From SCGC-AAA076-P13 sp963926355 (GTDB lineage: Bacteria > Pseudomonadota > Gammaproteobacteria > Magnimaribacterales > D2472), in the NCBI GenBank assembly GCA_963926355.1, contig CAWUWW010000001.1:124001-188000 (forward strand): a stretch of DNA of 64,000 bases, given 5' to 3'. The notes under the pieces were generated by a model. That model saw only the letters and a program-made list of their open reading frames with translations. It did not search any database and had not been told where the DNA came from. Position 1 is the stretch's first letter. Each line of letters starts with the position of its first letter. Both the position numbers and the translations under genes were made by a program. Positions 34,338 through 43,267 of this stretch are shown piece after piece.

Positions 34338-35390
34338 ATGAAAATATTAGTTACAGCTGCAAAAACAGGAGGTCATATATTTCCAGCAATTGCCGTTGGT
34401 TCAGATCTTATAAAAAATGGTCATGAAGTGATTTTCCTTGGTTCTGGAGCAGAAATTGAAAGAAATGCCCTTAAAGATACCAATCTTTCATATTTTTCAA
34501 TTCAAATGGAAGGCTATAGAGGGAAGGGCTTATTGGCAAAAATAAAAGCATTACTTTTAATACCAAAAAGTATTTACAGCACAGCAGCACTTATTAAAAA
34601 AGAAAAAATAGATGCAATGATTGGCTTCGGAGGATTCATAACAGTACCCTCAGGAATAGCTTGTTTTTTAATGAGAAAGCCTTTATTTACTCATGAACAA
34701 AACTCAATTCATGGGTCAGCAAATAAATTATTATCGAAAATAGCTAAGATTAATTTTCTTGGATTTCCTCTTAATTCGAATTTAAAGAATGAAGTCATAT
34801 CTGGTAACCCTATAAGGGATACTTTTATAAGCAGTCCAGATAAGCTTGACTTGGTAGAGAGGGAGGCTATAAATATTTATGTTACCGGCGGAAGCCAGGG
34901 ATCTGAATACATTAACAATAATATTCCAATTGCATTTAAAAATAGCCCTTATCAAATTAATATAAAGCATCAATGTGGTGTGAATAAATTAGATTCAGTA
35001 ATTGAGCTTTATAGTAAAACAAAAATTAATTTTGAGGTCAGGGAGTTTTATAAACACCCAGAAAATTTAATAGAGTGGTCTGATTTTATAATTAGCAGGT
35101 CTGGCGCATTGAGTATTTCTGAAATCACATCAATGTCAAAGGGTATTTTAATGATCCCTCTCCCTTCATCAATTGATAATCATCAGTTTTATAATGCTAA
35201 GCATATTGAGAGCATTAATATGGGTATAATTCATCTTGAGGAATCCGGAGAAGCCGCTTTGGAAGAAAAAATTAGCAACATCATCTCACAGAACCTTTTC
35301 AAAAAATGGAAAGAAAACAATAATAAGGATCACATTATGGCAGCTCAAACCATTTCAAAAAAAGTAATAGAGAGCCTTGATGTAAAATGA
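34338..35390 (+). CDS. murG: Lipid II-forming GlcNAc transferase MurG
   Basis: MurG transfers GlcNAc from UDP-GlcNAc to lipid I on the inner face of the membrane. The 350-residue GT-B enzyme has the glycine-rich loops TAAKTGGHIFPAIAVG (canonical GTGGHVFPALAVA; here KTGGHIFP) and VTGGSQGSEYINN, and the UDP-binding SRSGALSISEI with PLPSSIDNHQFYNAKHI. Length is normal. It overlaps murC by 4 nt. Confidence 0.96.
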   Translation: MKILVTAAKTGGHIFPAIAVGSDLIKNGHEVIFLGSGAEIERNALKDTNLSYFSIQMEGYRGKGLLAKIKALLLIPKSIYSTAALIKKEKIDAMIGFGGFITVPSGIACFLMRKPLFTHEQNSIHGSANKLLSKIAKINFLGFPLNSNLKNEVISGNPIRDTFISSPDKLDLVEREAINIYVTGGSQGSEYINNNIPIAFKNSPYQINIKHQCGVNKLDSVIELYSKTKINFEVREFYKHPENLIEWSDFIISRSGALSISEITSMSKGILMIPLPSSIDNHQFYNAKHIESINMGIIHLEESGEAALEEKISNIISQNLFKKWKENNNKDHIMAAQTISKKVIESLDVK

Positions 35391-36781
35391 ATTTATTCAA
35401 AAAAATTAAACATATACATTTTGTAGGAATTGGCGGCTCTGGCATGATAGGTATTGCAAAAGTTTTACTTCAAAAAGGCTATACAATTTCTGGCTCTGAC
35501 TTAAATAACTCACTTGAGTTAAAAAAATTAAGAAAAAATGGAGCAAGGGTTTATATAGGCCATAAAAAAGATCAGATCAAAGGAGCCAATTTAGTAGTTG
35601 TTTCATCTGCAATTGATAAAAAGAACCCTGAAATAATTCAATCGCAAGCTAAGGGAATAACTATAATACCAAGAGCTGAAATGCTTGGAAGTATTATGAA
35701 GGGATATGAAAGTATTGCTATTGCTGGAAGTCACGGCAAAACAACCACAACAAGCATGATTGCTAAAATTTTTAGCCAAGCAGATCTTAGTCCAACTTAT
35801 GTTGTAGGAGGTAAAGTTCTAAGTACCGATGAAAATTCAAACCTAGGTGAGGGGAGTTATTTGATAGCTGAGGCTGATGAAAGTGATGGGTCATTTACTC
35901 ACCTTCAACCAGATGTTGCAGTACTTACTAATATAGATGATGACCATTTAGTTCATTATGATAATAATTTTGAGAATCTTTTAGATTCATTTGTTAAGTT
36001 CTCTGAGAATGTTCCCTTTTTTGGTTATATGATAATAAATGGAGACGATAGAAATATAAGAAAAATAGCTAAAAGAATATCAAGGAAACAAATTACATTT
36101 GGTAAATCAAAAAAATCAGATTTCCAAATTCTTTATTCAGAGTTTAAAGGCGGGTGCCAGTTTTTTGAAATTAGAGACCATCAGAGAAATAAAACCCATG
36201 CCTTTCAATTACAAATACCCGGCCTTCATAATGTGTTTAATGCTGCAGCATCAATAGCTGTAAGTATTGAAGAGGGCTTGCCCTTGAGGGCTGTAAAGGA
36301 AGGCATAAAGAACTTTACCGGAGTAAGTAGGAGGTATGAGAAGCACAACCTATCAATTAATTTGAATCATAAAATTCTAGTAGATGATTACGGACACCAT
36401 CCTATTGAAATATTAGCTAACATAAAGGCCGTTCGTGAGGAATATCCTAAAAGCAAAGTGTGTATGATTTTCCAGCCTCATAGATACTCCAGAACAGCAC
36501 AACTTTTTGATGATTTTATAAGCGTTTTAAATAAAATTGATTCACTTATCCTTCTGGATATATATGCAGCAAGCGAGAAGCCTATTAAAGGAATAAATTC
36601 TCGAACTATAGTTGAGACTATCAAGCAATTAGGACACAAGGATGTATCTTATGTAAAAGACCATGAAGATATTCTAAAAATTATTGAAGCTAAGCATGGT
36701 ATGTTCGACATCTTTATTACCCAGGGAGCTGGAAGTATTTCAAGTGTATGTGAGTCAATAAAAGATAAATGGAAAATTTAA
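35387..36781 (+). CDS. murC: UDP-MurNAc:L-alanine ligase MurC
   Basis: MurC adds the first stem-peptide residue. The 464 residues include the N-terminal HFVGIGGSGMIGIAKVL, the P-loop AGSHGKTTTTSMIA (about 110-123), EADESDGSFTHLQP and NIDDDHLVHYD, and the C-terminal DDYGHHPIEI and FQPHRYSRT. All Mur-ligase key motifs are intact, which contrasts with MurD two genes upstream. It overlaps ddl by 13 nt. Confidence 0.97.
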   Translation: MNLFKKIKHIHFVGIGGSGMIGIAKVLLQKGYTISGSDLNNSLELKKLRKNGARVYIGHKKDQIKGANLVVVSSAIDKKNPEIIQSQAKGITIIPRAEMLGSIMKGYESIAIAGSHGKTTTTSMIAKIFSQADLSPTYVVGGKVLSTDENSNLGEGSYLIAEADESDGSFTHLQPDVAVLTNIDDDHLVHYDNNFENLLDSFVKFSENVPFFGYMIINGDDRNIRKIAKRISRKQITFGKSKKSDFQILYSEFKGGCQFFEIRDHQRNKTHAFQLQIPGLHNVFNAAASIAVSIEEGLPLRAVKEGIKNFTGVSRRYEKHNLSINLNHKILVDDYGHHPIEILANIKAVREEYPKSKVCMIFQPHRYSRTAQLFDDFISVLNKIDSLILLDIYAASEKPIKGINSRTIVETIKQLGHKDVSYVKDHEDILKIIEAKHGMFDIFITQGAGSISSVCESIKDKWKI

Positions 36782-37686
36782 AAAATATAGCAGTTATTTA
36801 TGGTGGTTCCTCATCTGAGAGGGAGATATCAATCCAAAGTGGTTTAGGAGTTCATCAAGCTATTCTAGACCTAGGCTACAAAAGCTTCTTAAAAGATTTT
36901 AATGACCTGGATGACCTTGCTAATTTAAAAGACTACGACATGGTTTTTATAGCACTTCATGGAATAGAGGGAGAAGGAGGAAAGTTACAACAAGACTTAG
37001 CGAGCCTTGGAATTAAATATACAGGCTCTAGTTCTATAGCATGTCAAAACACATGGAATAAATGGAAATGCAAAGAGATACTAGCCAGTAAAGGCATATC
37101 GACACCAAGAGGCTTTACCTGTCCGGCAAATGAGCTCGAGAGCTGTTCTCCCTTTGAGAAATTTAGAACTATATATAGCGAAATTCCTGACAGTTTATTT
37201 ATGAAGCCAGAGGAAGATGGTTCTAGTGTGGATATTTATGAAATTAAAAATGACTATGATTATCATAAAGCCCTTGGTGATTGCAAAAATATGAAAAGGT
37301 CTTTTATCTTTGAAGAGGCTATTAGAAATAGAGAATTTACAGTAACAATAATAGACAAGAGGTGTTTTCCTATTATCGAAATTAAAACTGATAATCAATT
37401 CTATGATTATGATGCCAAATACCTCTCAGACGAGACCTCCATGACTGAGGCTAATTCAAGTGTTCTGGATTTAGAGGCAGCAAATAAAATTGCTTTAAAT
37501 GCATACAATGCCTTGGGTTGCATTGGCTGGGCTAGAGTTGATCTCCTTCAAGACGAGAATGGTGTTTTGTATGTCATTGAAATAAACACAGTTCCAGGGA
37601 TGACAAGCCATAGCTGTGTTCCAAAATCAGGGAGTTTTATAAACCTTTCTTATCAAGAGATAGTTCAAAAAATTATAAATGCTTAG
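36769..37686 (+). CDS. ddl: D-alanine-D-alanine ligase
   Basis: Ddl makes the D-Ala-D-Ala dipeptide used by MurF; its substrate can come from Alr at 42129. The 305-residue ATP-grasp enzyme has VIYGGSSSEREISIQSG, FIALHGIEGEGGKLQ, YTGSSSIACQNTWNKWKCK (canonical YTGSGVxASALxMDKxxxK), EEDGSSVDIYEI and the metal site VIEINTVPGMTSHS. No murB lies before it. It corresponds to E. coli ddlB by position and overlaps ftsQ by 8 nt. Confidence 0.96.
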   Translation: MENLKNIAVIYGGSSSEREISIQSGLGVHQAILDLGYKSFLKDFNDLDDLANLKDYDMVFIALHGIEGEGGKLQQDLASLGIKYTGSSSIACQNTWNKWKCKEILASKGISTPRGFTCPANELESCSPFEKFRTIYSEIPDSLFMKPEEDGSSVDIYEIKNDYDYHKALGDCKNMKRSFIFEEAIRNREFTVTIIDKRCFPIIEIKTDNQFYDYDAKYLSDETSMTEANSSVLDLEAANKIALNAYNALGCIGWARVDLLQDENGVLYVIEINTVPGMTSHSCVPKSGSFINLSYQEIVQKIINA

Positions 37687-38317
37687 ATTGATGAAATTCA
37701 TATTTTCCTTGTACTTGGTTTTATCCTGTTTTGCCGTTTCAGCAAAAAACTTTGTTATTGAAATAACCTATGAATCTAATTTTTATTTAAGTTCGCAAAC
37801 CCAGCTAATAAAAGATTTAAATAATATTAAATCTAAAAAAGATATTGAAGAAATCATACTCAAACAAGACTGGATTAAGTCTTATTATTTAAAATCGCAG
37901 CCCTTTACTAAAAAAGTGTCAGTTTCGATAACTAACAAAAAACCAGTCTATATATTAAATGATAAATATTACGCTGATGAGAGCTCTAATCTATTTAAAT
38001 TTGATCAAACTCAGCTAGGCTTAATTAGGGTCAATGGGCCCATAGACGATAGAGAAAAAATCCTTTACATCATAGAATCTATCAAGGAAATTCAACAAAA
38101 AAATAATCTATTAAGAATAGAGACTATTGCTTATGATCATGTTTCGGGCTGGCAAGTTAAAACTCAGAAATTTGATATAAAATTCGGAAAAAATATCAAT
38201 AAAAGTAAGTTTAAATCCTTAAAAGATACTCTAAATTACTTGTACGATAAAAGAAAAATACCTAGTATGATAGACCTTAGATATAAAGACGGAGTTGCAT
38301 TAGATTATGGCAAATAA
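37679..38317 (+). CDS. ftsQ: Division protein FtsQ
   Basis: FtsQ is the bitopic scaffold that recruits FtsL and FtsB. The 212 residues have an N-terminal hydrophobic segment with almost no cytoplasmic tail (about 5-22, so it could be read as a signal peptide), a POTRA-like region (about 25-90: DLNNIKSKKDIEEIILKQDWIKSYYLKSQ) and the beta domain with VSVSITNKKPVYIL and LRYKDGVALDYG, the latter matching the usual FtsQ end (DLRYxNGxAV). It is shorter than E. coli FtsQ (276 aa). Locus between ddl and ftsA supports the call. Confidence 0.9.
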   Translation: MLRLMKFIFSLYLVLSCFAVSAKNFVIEITYESNFYLSSQTQLIKDLNNIKSKKDIEEIILKQDWIKSYYLKSQPFTKKVSVSITNKKPVYILNDKYYADESSNLFKFDQTQLGLIRVNGPIDDREKILYIIESIKEIQQKNNLLRIETIAYDHVSGWQVKTQKFDIKFGKNINKSKFKSLKDTLNYLYDKRKIPSMIDLRYKDGVALDYGK

Positions 38318-39533
38318 TACAAAAAATTCTAATATGATTGTTGGACTAGACATTGGCACGTCTAAAGTTGTCTGCATTGTAGGAAAATATAATGAATCAA
38401 ATAAATTAGAAATCATTGCTCTAGGCTCTTATCCTTCTAGTGGGTTGAAAAAGGGTGTTGTTGTTAATATTGACGCTACAACCGATGCAATTAACAAAGC
38501 TGTAGAACAGGCCCAATCCATGATTGAGGAAAAAATTAAATCAGTTTATGTTGGAATTGCAGGCAATCATATAAAGAGCTTAAATTCGCATGGTGCCGTT
38601 GGTATTAAAGATAAAGAAGTAACTTCATATGACATTGATAGGGTTATAGACTCTGCGCAAGCGGTATCCATACCTTCGGATCAAAATGTCCTCCATGTTC
38701 TTCCTCAAGAATATATCATTGACAACCAAGAAGTTAGTTTAGACCCTCTTGGAATGTCAGGAGTAAGACTCGAAGCTAAAGTTCATTTAGTTACTTGCGC
38801 AAATAGTGCTTTAAAGAACATAGAGAAATGTATTAAAAACTGCGGCCTGGGAGTTGATGGTTTTGTTCTAGAGCAATTAGCTAGCTCACACTCTATATTA
38901 TCCGAAGATGAAAAAGAGCTAGGCGTTTGTTTGGTTGACATAGGTGGGGGAACTACAGACATAGCTATCTTTAATTCTGGCTCTATTGTATTTACTGGAG
39001 TTATTCCTATCGCAGGCGATCAAGTTACTAGTGATATCGCCCAAGCTTTAAGAACACCAACACCTCAAGCTGAAGATATTAAACAAAAACATGGCTGTGC
39101 AGTTGCAGAGTTTACAAAAGAAGATGAAAGTATTGAGGTTCCTGGTGTTGGAGGAAGGCCTCCTCGTGAACTATCAAGAACTTCCTTAGCTGATATCGTT
39201 CAACCCAGATATACAGAATTATTTGAGTTAGTGAGAGCTGAAATAAGTAGAAATGGCTTTGAGGATAAAATTTCTGCTGGCATTGTATTTACTGGAGGTA
39301 CATCCAAGATGGAGGGTGTTGTGGAGTTAGCGGAGTCCATTTTCCAAACTTCAGTCAGATTGGGAATACCTAACAAATTTACTGGCATGGAGAGTATCCT
39401 TCAAAATCCTATTTATGCAACATCCATAGGACTTGTTGATCACGGGTTTAAGCAAACAAATCAAGACTTAATTTCAGAACAAGGTCAAAGTTGGTTTTCA
39501 AAGCTTTTAAAAATAGTTAAAAGCGAGTATTGA
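38307..39533 (+). CDS. ftsA: Division actin homologue FtsA
   Basis: FtsA tethers FtsZ to the membrane. The 408 residues contain IVGLDIGTSKVVCIVG (phosphate 1), the 1C subdomain near AVEQAQSMIEEKIKSVYVGIAG (key part SVYVGIAG), VDIGGGTTDIAIF (phosphate 2), GIVFTGGTSKMEGV (adenosine), and a C-terminal amphipathic helix WFSKLLKIVKSE for membrane binding. It ends the dcw run; ftsZ and lpxC, normally next, are absent and a ribosomal operon begins. Confidence 0.97.
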   Translation: MANNTKNSNMIVGLDIGTSKVVCIVGKYNESNKLEIIALGSYPSSGLKKGVVVNIDATTDAINKAVEQAQSMIEEKIKSVYVGIAGNHIKSLNSHGAVGIKDKEVTSYDIDRVIDSAQAVSIPSDQNVLHVLPQEYIIDNQEVSLDPLGMSGVRLEAKVHLVTCANSALKNIEKCIKNCGLGVDGFVLEQLASSHSILSEDEKELGVCLVDIGGGTTDIAIFNSGSIVFTGVIPIAGDQVTSDIAQALRTPTPQAEDIKQKHGCAVAEFTKEDESIEVPGVGGRPPRELSRTSLADIVQPRYTELFELVRAEISRNGFEDKISAGIVFTGGTSKMEGVVELAESIFQTSVRLGIPNKFTGMESILQNPIYATSIGLVDHGFKQTNQDLISEQGQSWFSKLLKIVKSEY

Positions 39534-39558
39534 TTCTAAAAATCAATTACATTAGAAT
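39530..39558 (+). promoter_or_regulatory. Predicted promoter of rpsF-rpsR-rplI
   Basis: TTGATT (39530-39535), a 17-bp spacer and TAGAAT (39553-39558) form a strong match to a sigma-70-type promoter. The -35 overlaps the ftsA stop codon and one arm of a small hairpin (39529-39535 with 39541-39547). Transcription should begin near 39565, giving a leader of about 50 nt. Confidence 0.6.
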
Positions 39559-39567
39559 GCGTCTTCC

Positions 39568-39581
39568 TTGGTTTTAACCAA
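39568..39581 (+). promoter_or_regulatory. Leader hairpin before rpsF
   Basis: TTGGT and ACCAA pair around a 4-nt loop, about 34 nt before the rpsF start codon and close to the predicted 5' end. S6:S18 complexes are known to bind structured leaders of their own operon in many bacteria. The known motif's bulged CCG was not confirmed here, so a regulatory role is only a possibility. Confidence 0.3.
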
Positions 39582-39614
39582 TAAAGGTAAAAATCTTTAA
39601 CCATAAGGCAAAAA

Positions 39615-40064
39615 ATGAATAAATACGAAGCAGTTATCATCCTAAACCCTAACCTTTCATCAAAGGTTGACGAGTTCAAAAAAGATTTTGAAAAATTATT
39701 ATCAGATAATTCATTCAAAATTATTAAAACAGAAGACGTTGGCAGAAGACAGCTAGCCTATTCAATAACAAATCATAATAAAGGACATTATATTTTATTT
39801 AATCTAGAAGGCGACCCTGCAAAGTTGTTAGAGATAGAAACAAAAATTAAATATAATGAATCAATCATTAGGCATCTATTCTTAGTTGTTAAAGAGCACA
39901 CAATCGAAGATTCAAGTCTTTTAATAGAGTCTAGAAATAAGAAGCCTGAGATTTCATCAGAAAATGAAGCTCCTAAAAAGGAAGTTAAAATAGAAACTCC
40001 AAAAAAAGAAGTTAAAGAAGTAAAAGAAGAGAAATCTGACGATTCTAAAGAAGGGACAGAATAA
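39615..40064 (+). CDS. rpsF: 30S ribosomal protein S6 with charged tail
   Basis: S6 binds the central domain of 16S rRNA together with S18. The ~95-residue core is clear: YEAVIILNPNLSSKVDEF, GRRQLAYSITNHNKGHYILFN and SIIRHLFLV. The last ~40 residues are an extension of Glu/Lys repeats (PKKEVK twice, then KEVKEEKSDDSKEG), longer than but of the same acidic type as tails known in S6 of other bacteria. A Shine-Dalgarno AAGG precedes the ATG. rpsR follows one base after the stop. Confidence 0.96.
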   Translation: MNKYEAVIILNPNLSSKVDEFKKDFEKLLSDNSFKIIKTEDVGRRQLAYSITNHNKGHYILFNLEGDPAKLLEIETKIKYNESIIRHLFLVVKEHTIEDSSLLIESRNKKPEISSENEAPKKEVKIETPKKEVKEVKEEKSDDSKEGTE

Positions 40065-40065
40065 T

Positions 40066-40260
40066 ATGAGCAAGTACGACCTACCAAAAAAGTTTGATCA
40101 CAAAGACACGGATATACTAAGACAATTTATAACTGAAACAGGAAAAATCATTCCTGCTAGAGTTACTGGCATATCAGCTTCAAATCAACGAAAAGTTACT
40201 AAATCAATTAAAATTGCTAGATTTTTAGCTCTTTTACCATATACGGATATGCACAAATAA
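40066..40260 (+). CDS. rpsR: 30S ribosomal protein S18, short N-terminus
   Basis: S18 joins S6 on the platform of the small subunit. The 64 residues carry the conserved core FITETGKIIPARVTGISASNQRKVTKSIKIARFLALLPY (key part GKIIPARVTG and ARFLALLPYTD). The basic, cysteine-containing N-terminus found in E. coli (RRRKFCRF region) is missing, making it about 10 residues short. It lies between rpsF and rplI as usual. Confidence 0.95.
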   Translation: MSKYDLPKKFDHKDTDILRQFITETGKIIPARVTGISASNQRKVTKSIKIARFLALLPYTDMHK

Positions 40261-40264
40261 GATT

Positions 40265-40711
40265 ATGAAAATTATACTTTTAGATAAAATACAAAGACTT
40301 GGTGAAATTGGAGACGTAGTCCAGGTTAATTCTGGCTATGCTAGAAATTTCCTTATCCCTCAAAAGAAAGCAGCTTTTGCAAGTGACAAGAACATTGCTG
40401 AAGTTGAAGCTAAGAAAGGTGAGCTTGCGGCAGCATCAGCTGATCAGTTAACTAAATCTCAAGCAAGGGCTGATTCAATTCAAGGGTCTGTTTGTGAAAT
40501 ATCTGTTCCAGTAACAGAAGAAGGGGCACTATATGGCTCAGTTGGTACTAGAGAGATAGCAGAAGCATTTGTTGCAATTAATATTGAAATTGATAAAAGC
40601 GAAGTTCAATTACCAGAAGGGCCAATTAAAGAAGTTGGCGATCATATAATTGTAATTAGTGTTCATCCAGAAGTTTCAGCTGAAGTTACTGTAAAAGTAT
40701 TAGCAGAGTAG
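40265..40711 (+). CDS. rplI: 50S ribosomal protein L9
   Basis: L9 is the elongated protein at the base of the L1 stalk that helps keep the reading frame. The 148 residues have the N-terminal globular domain MKIILLDKIQRLGEIGDVVQV with NSGYARNFLIPQKKA, the long linker helix (about 42-75) and the C-terminal domain (EEGALYGSVGTREIAEA). The length equals the E. coli protein. The prim gene priB, sometimes in this operon, is absent. Confidence 0.97.
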   Translation: MKIILLDKIQRLGEIGDVVQVNSGYARNFLIPQKKAAFASDKNIAEVEAKKGELAAASADQLTKSQARADSIQGSVCEISVPVTEEGALYGSVGTREIAEAFVAINIEIDKSEVQLPEGPIKEVGDHIIVISVHPEVSAEVTVKVLAE

Positions 40712-40725
40712 TTGTATATTTTAAA

Positions 40726-40745
40726 ATATGATGTAAAAATCATAT
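40726..40745 (+). promoter_or_regulatory. Hairpin directly before dnaB
   Basis: ATATGAT (40726-40732) and ATCATAT (40739-40745) are perfect complements around a 6-nt loop, ending 4 nt before the dnaB ATG. There is no T-run, so it is not a standard terminator, and dnaB has no Shine-Dalgarno sequence. The structure may limit translation of dnaB or protect the rplI message end; both are guesses. Confidence 0.35.
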
Positions 40746-40749
40746 TCCA

Positions 40750-42132
40750 ATGTCTGACTTATTAATAAATCAAAACGAACAAGCTAGAGAGGCAGAAAGA
40801 GCTGTCTTGGGTGGGCTCATGCTTGAAACTCATCGTTTTGATACAGTAATCCAAATAATCAAAGATAGTGATTTTGAAGGCAAAGATCACCAAATAATTT
40901 TTGAATCCATGGCTGAGCTTGTAGAGGAAAACAAACCTCTTGACCCTATAACTGTTTCTGAAAAATTAGATAATAAAAACTCTTTAAATAAAGTCGGTGG
41001 GAAAAACTACTTAATAGAGCTTGCCACCTCAACTCCGTCTGCTGCTAATCTTGACGCTTATGCTGAGATAATTAGACAAAGATCAATTACCAGAAGGCTA
41101 ATTAAGACTAACTCTGATATTTCAGAACTCATAAAAAGTCCTCAAGGACAAGATGGTCTTGCTCTATTAGATAGAGCTGAAAGCATGATCTTTGCTCTGA
41201 ATGATGAAGCCAGTAAAGATAACGATACTCTTAAATCAATGAAAAAACTTATCCCAGATACTCTGGATAAGTTACACGAATTATCAGAAAAAAAAGGTGG
41301 TTTAATTGGAGCCTCGACTGGCTTTAAAGACTTAGACAAGGAACTGCTTGGCATTCAAAACGGAGATCTTATTATAGTAGCAGGAAGGCCTAGCATGGGT
41401 AAGACCGCTTTCGCTATGAATATGGCGGAGAATGTCTTGCTTGATAGAGAAAGAAAAGGGGCTGTTCTTATATTTAGTTTAGAGATGCCTGGAGAGTCTC
41501 TTACTACTAGGTTGCTTTCAGGAATGTGTAAATTAAACCAGCAAAGTGTTAGATCTGGGCAATTGAAAGATAATGAGCTTAAATTGCTTATGCAAGAAGC
41601 AGATAGATTGAGAGATCTTCCTTTATGGATTGATGATAGCTCTATGCTTTCGCCAATGGAGCTAAGAGCTAAAGCCAGGAGGCTTGCTAGACAGGAAGAA
41701 GGTGGATTGTCTATGATAGTTGTAGATTACCTTCAGCTAATGCAATTACCTGCTTCTGCAGAAAATAGAGTTAACCAAATATCAGAGATATCAAGATCTT
41801 TAAAATCTTTGGCTAAAGAGCTTAATGTTCCTGTTATTGCATTATCTCAGTTAAATAGAGCTGTAGAGGCGAGACCTAACAGAAGACCAATTATGGCAGA
41901 CCTAAGAGATTCAGGTGCTATAGAACAGGATGCCGATGTGATTCTCTTTATCTATCGAGATGAGGTCTATCATGAAGATTCAGATCAGGGCAATAAAGCA
42001 GAAATAATAATAGGTAAACAAAGAAATGGACCGATAGGAACTGTCAATCTAACTTTCTTAAAAGAATATACACGTTTTGAGAATTTTGCTAACGATGGTT
42101 ATTCAGATGGATACTCGCAAAATTTTGAATGA
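40750..42132 (+). CDS. dnaB: Replicative DNA helicase
   Basis: DnaB is the hexameric 5'-3' helicase of the replication fork. The 460 residues include the N-terminal collar (EAERAVLGGLMLE), the linker, and the RecA-like motor with Walker A AGRPSMGKTAFAM (about 214-226), FSLEMPGESLTTRLL, Walker B MIVVDYLQLM and the C-terminal DLRDSGAIEQDADVILFIYR (key part GAIEQDAD). No intein is present. The stop overlaps the alr start as ATGA, so both are probably co-transcribed. Confidence 0.98.
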   Translation: MSDLLINQNEQAREAERAVLGGLMLETHRFDTVIQIIKDSDFEGKDHQIIFESMAELVEENKPLDPITVSEKLDNKNSLNKVGGKNYLIELATSTPSAANLDAYAEIIRQRSITRRLIKTNSDISELIKSPQGQDGLALLDRAESMIFALNDEASKDNDTLKSMKKLIPDTLDKLHELSEKKGGLIGASTGFKDLDKELLGIQNGDLIIVAGRPSMGKTAFAMNMAENVLLDRERKGAVLIFSLEMPGESLTTRLLSGMCKLNQQSVRSGQLKDNELKLLMQEADRLRDLPLWIDDSSMLSPMELRAKARRLARQEEGGLSMIVVDYLQLMQLPASAENRVNQISEISRSLKSLAKELNVPVIALSQLNRAVEARPNRRPIMADLRDSGAIEQDADVILFIYRDEVYHEDSDQGNKAEIIIGKQRNGPIGTVNLTFLKEYTRFENFANDGYSDGYSQNFE

Positions 42133-43187
42133 CAAGGTTAACAACAGAGCTATTAATTGATCCATTAATTATTAGAAAGAACATAATCTATCTTAAATCT
42201 AAGATAGTTAATTCATCCAAGTTTATGGCAATTATCAAGTCTGATGCTTACGGTCATATCCTTCCAAATATAGTTAAAGATATTGATGATCTTGTAGATG
42301 GTTATGGTGTTGTTCGGCTAGAAGAGGCGATAGAGCTAAGAAAAATCTCAAAAAAAAAGATCTTACTAATGCAAGGAGTTTATTCGCAGGAAGATTTTAT
42401 CGAATCAGTTAAGAACTCTTTAGATTTAGTAATACACAACCATCACCAGCTTGACCTCATTAGAGATAATAATTTTTATGAAAATCTTTGGTTCAAAATT
42501 AATACTGGAATGAACAGACTAGGTTTTGAAACCAAAGATTTTTTAGATATTTATGAAAGTGATCTCTCAGATAAAAAATTTACCCTCATGTCTCATCTTT
42601 CTGCTTCAAATGACAAGAAAAACCAATCCAATAAAGAGCAATTTAAAATTTTTGAAGACATATCTAGTATATTAAGTTCTAAGGTATCTAAAAGCATTGC
42701 AAATACAGGTTGTATTATTAATTTTCCTGAAAATTCATTTGACTGGGTTAGGGTTGGAATAGGTATATTTGGAGGCTATATTGGAAATGAGGAGATGCAA
42801 ACTGCCATGACGCTAAGATCGCCCGTAGTAAATATAAGGAATATAAAGAAGGGTGAAAGGGTTGGTTACGATGGAAGAGCTGAAGCAGATTCGGATATGA
42901 AGATTGCAACAGTATATATCGGCTACGCAGATGGCCTTCCTCAATCTTTAAAGGATGGAACAAGAGTAAAGATAGGCAATGAAGATGCATATATTTTTGG
43001 GAAAGTGAGCATGGATGTGACCACTGTTGATATTACAAATATTAAAAATTGTAAAATTGGTGATTGGTGTGAATTCTTTTCCCCAGACCTCTCTATCAAT
43101 AACCTAACTAGTTTCAATAAGTTGATTTCATATGACATGATGATTAGACCTAAATCTAGAGTAAAGAAAATCTATAAACCCCTTTAA
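42129..43187 (+). CDS. alr: Alanine racemase
   Basis: Alr makes D-alanine for Ddl. The 352 residues show the PLP lysine in MAIIKSDAYGHI (family KANAYGHG), the barrel motif FKINTGMNRLGF, SHLSASNDKK, and the C-terminal domain with the catalytic tyrosine in VGYDGR and YADGLPQSL and VSMDVTTVDIT. The dnaB-alr pair is conserved in gammaproteobacteria. An 80-bp AT-rich gap follows, with the tandem octamer ATTCTGTT at 43231-43246. Confidence 0.95.
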   Translation: MTRLTTELLIDPLIIRKNIIYLKSKIVNSSKFMAIIKSDAYGHILPNIVKDIDDLVDGYGVVRLEEAIELRKISKKKILLMQGVYSQEDFIESVKNSLDLVIHNHHQLDLIRDNNFYENLWFKINTGMNRLGFETKDFLDIYESDLSDKKFTLMSHLSASNDKKNQSNKEQFKIFEDISSILSSKVSKSIANTGCIINFPENSFDWVRVGIGIFGGYIGNEEMQTAMTLRSPVVNIRNIKKGERVGYDGRAEADSDMKIATVYIGYADGLPQSLKDGTRVKIGNEDAYIFGKVSMDVTTVDITNIKNCKIGDWCEFFSPDLSINNLTSFNKLISYDMMIRPKSRVKKIYKPL

Positions 43188-43267
43188 TATTTATTATTCA
43201 TTAATAAATTATTATTTTACTATTAAGCTTATTCTGTTATTCTGTTATCCCATCATGATTCAATTAA

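Noticed and set aside
39970..40064. Glu/Lys repeat tail of S6 as a separate or foreign element
   Set aside because: Acidic C-terminal tails are common in S6, and the frame is continuous with a normal core.
43231..43246. Tandem ATTCTGTT octamer before pyrG as an operator
   Set aside because: Only two copies in AT-rich DNA, no known regulator with this site, and no supporting promoter; kept only as a remark under alr.
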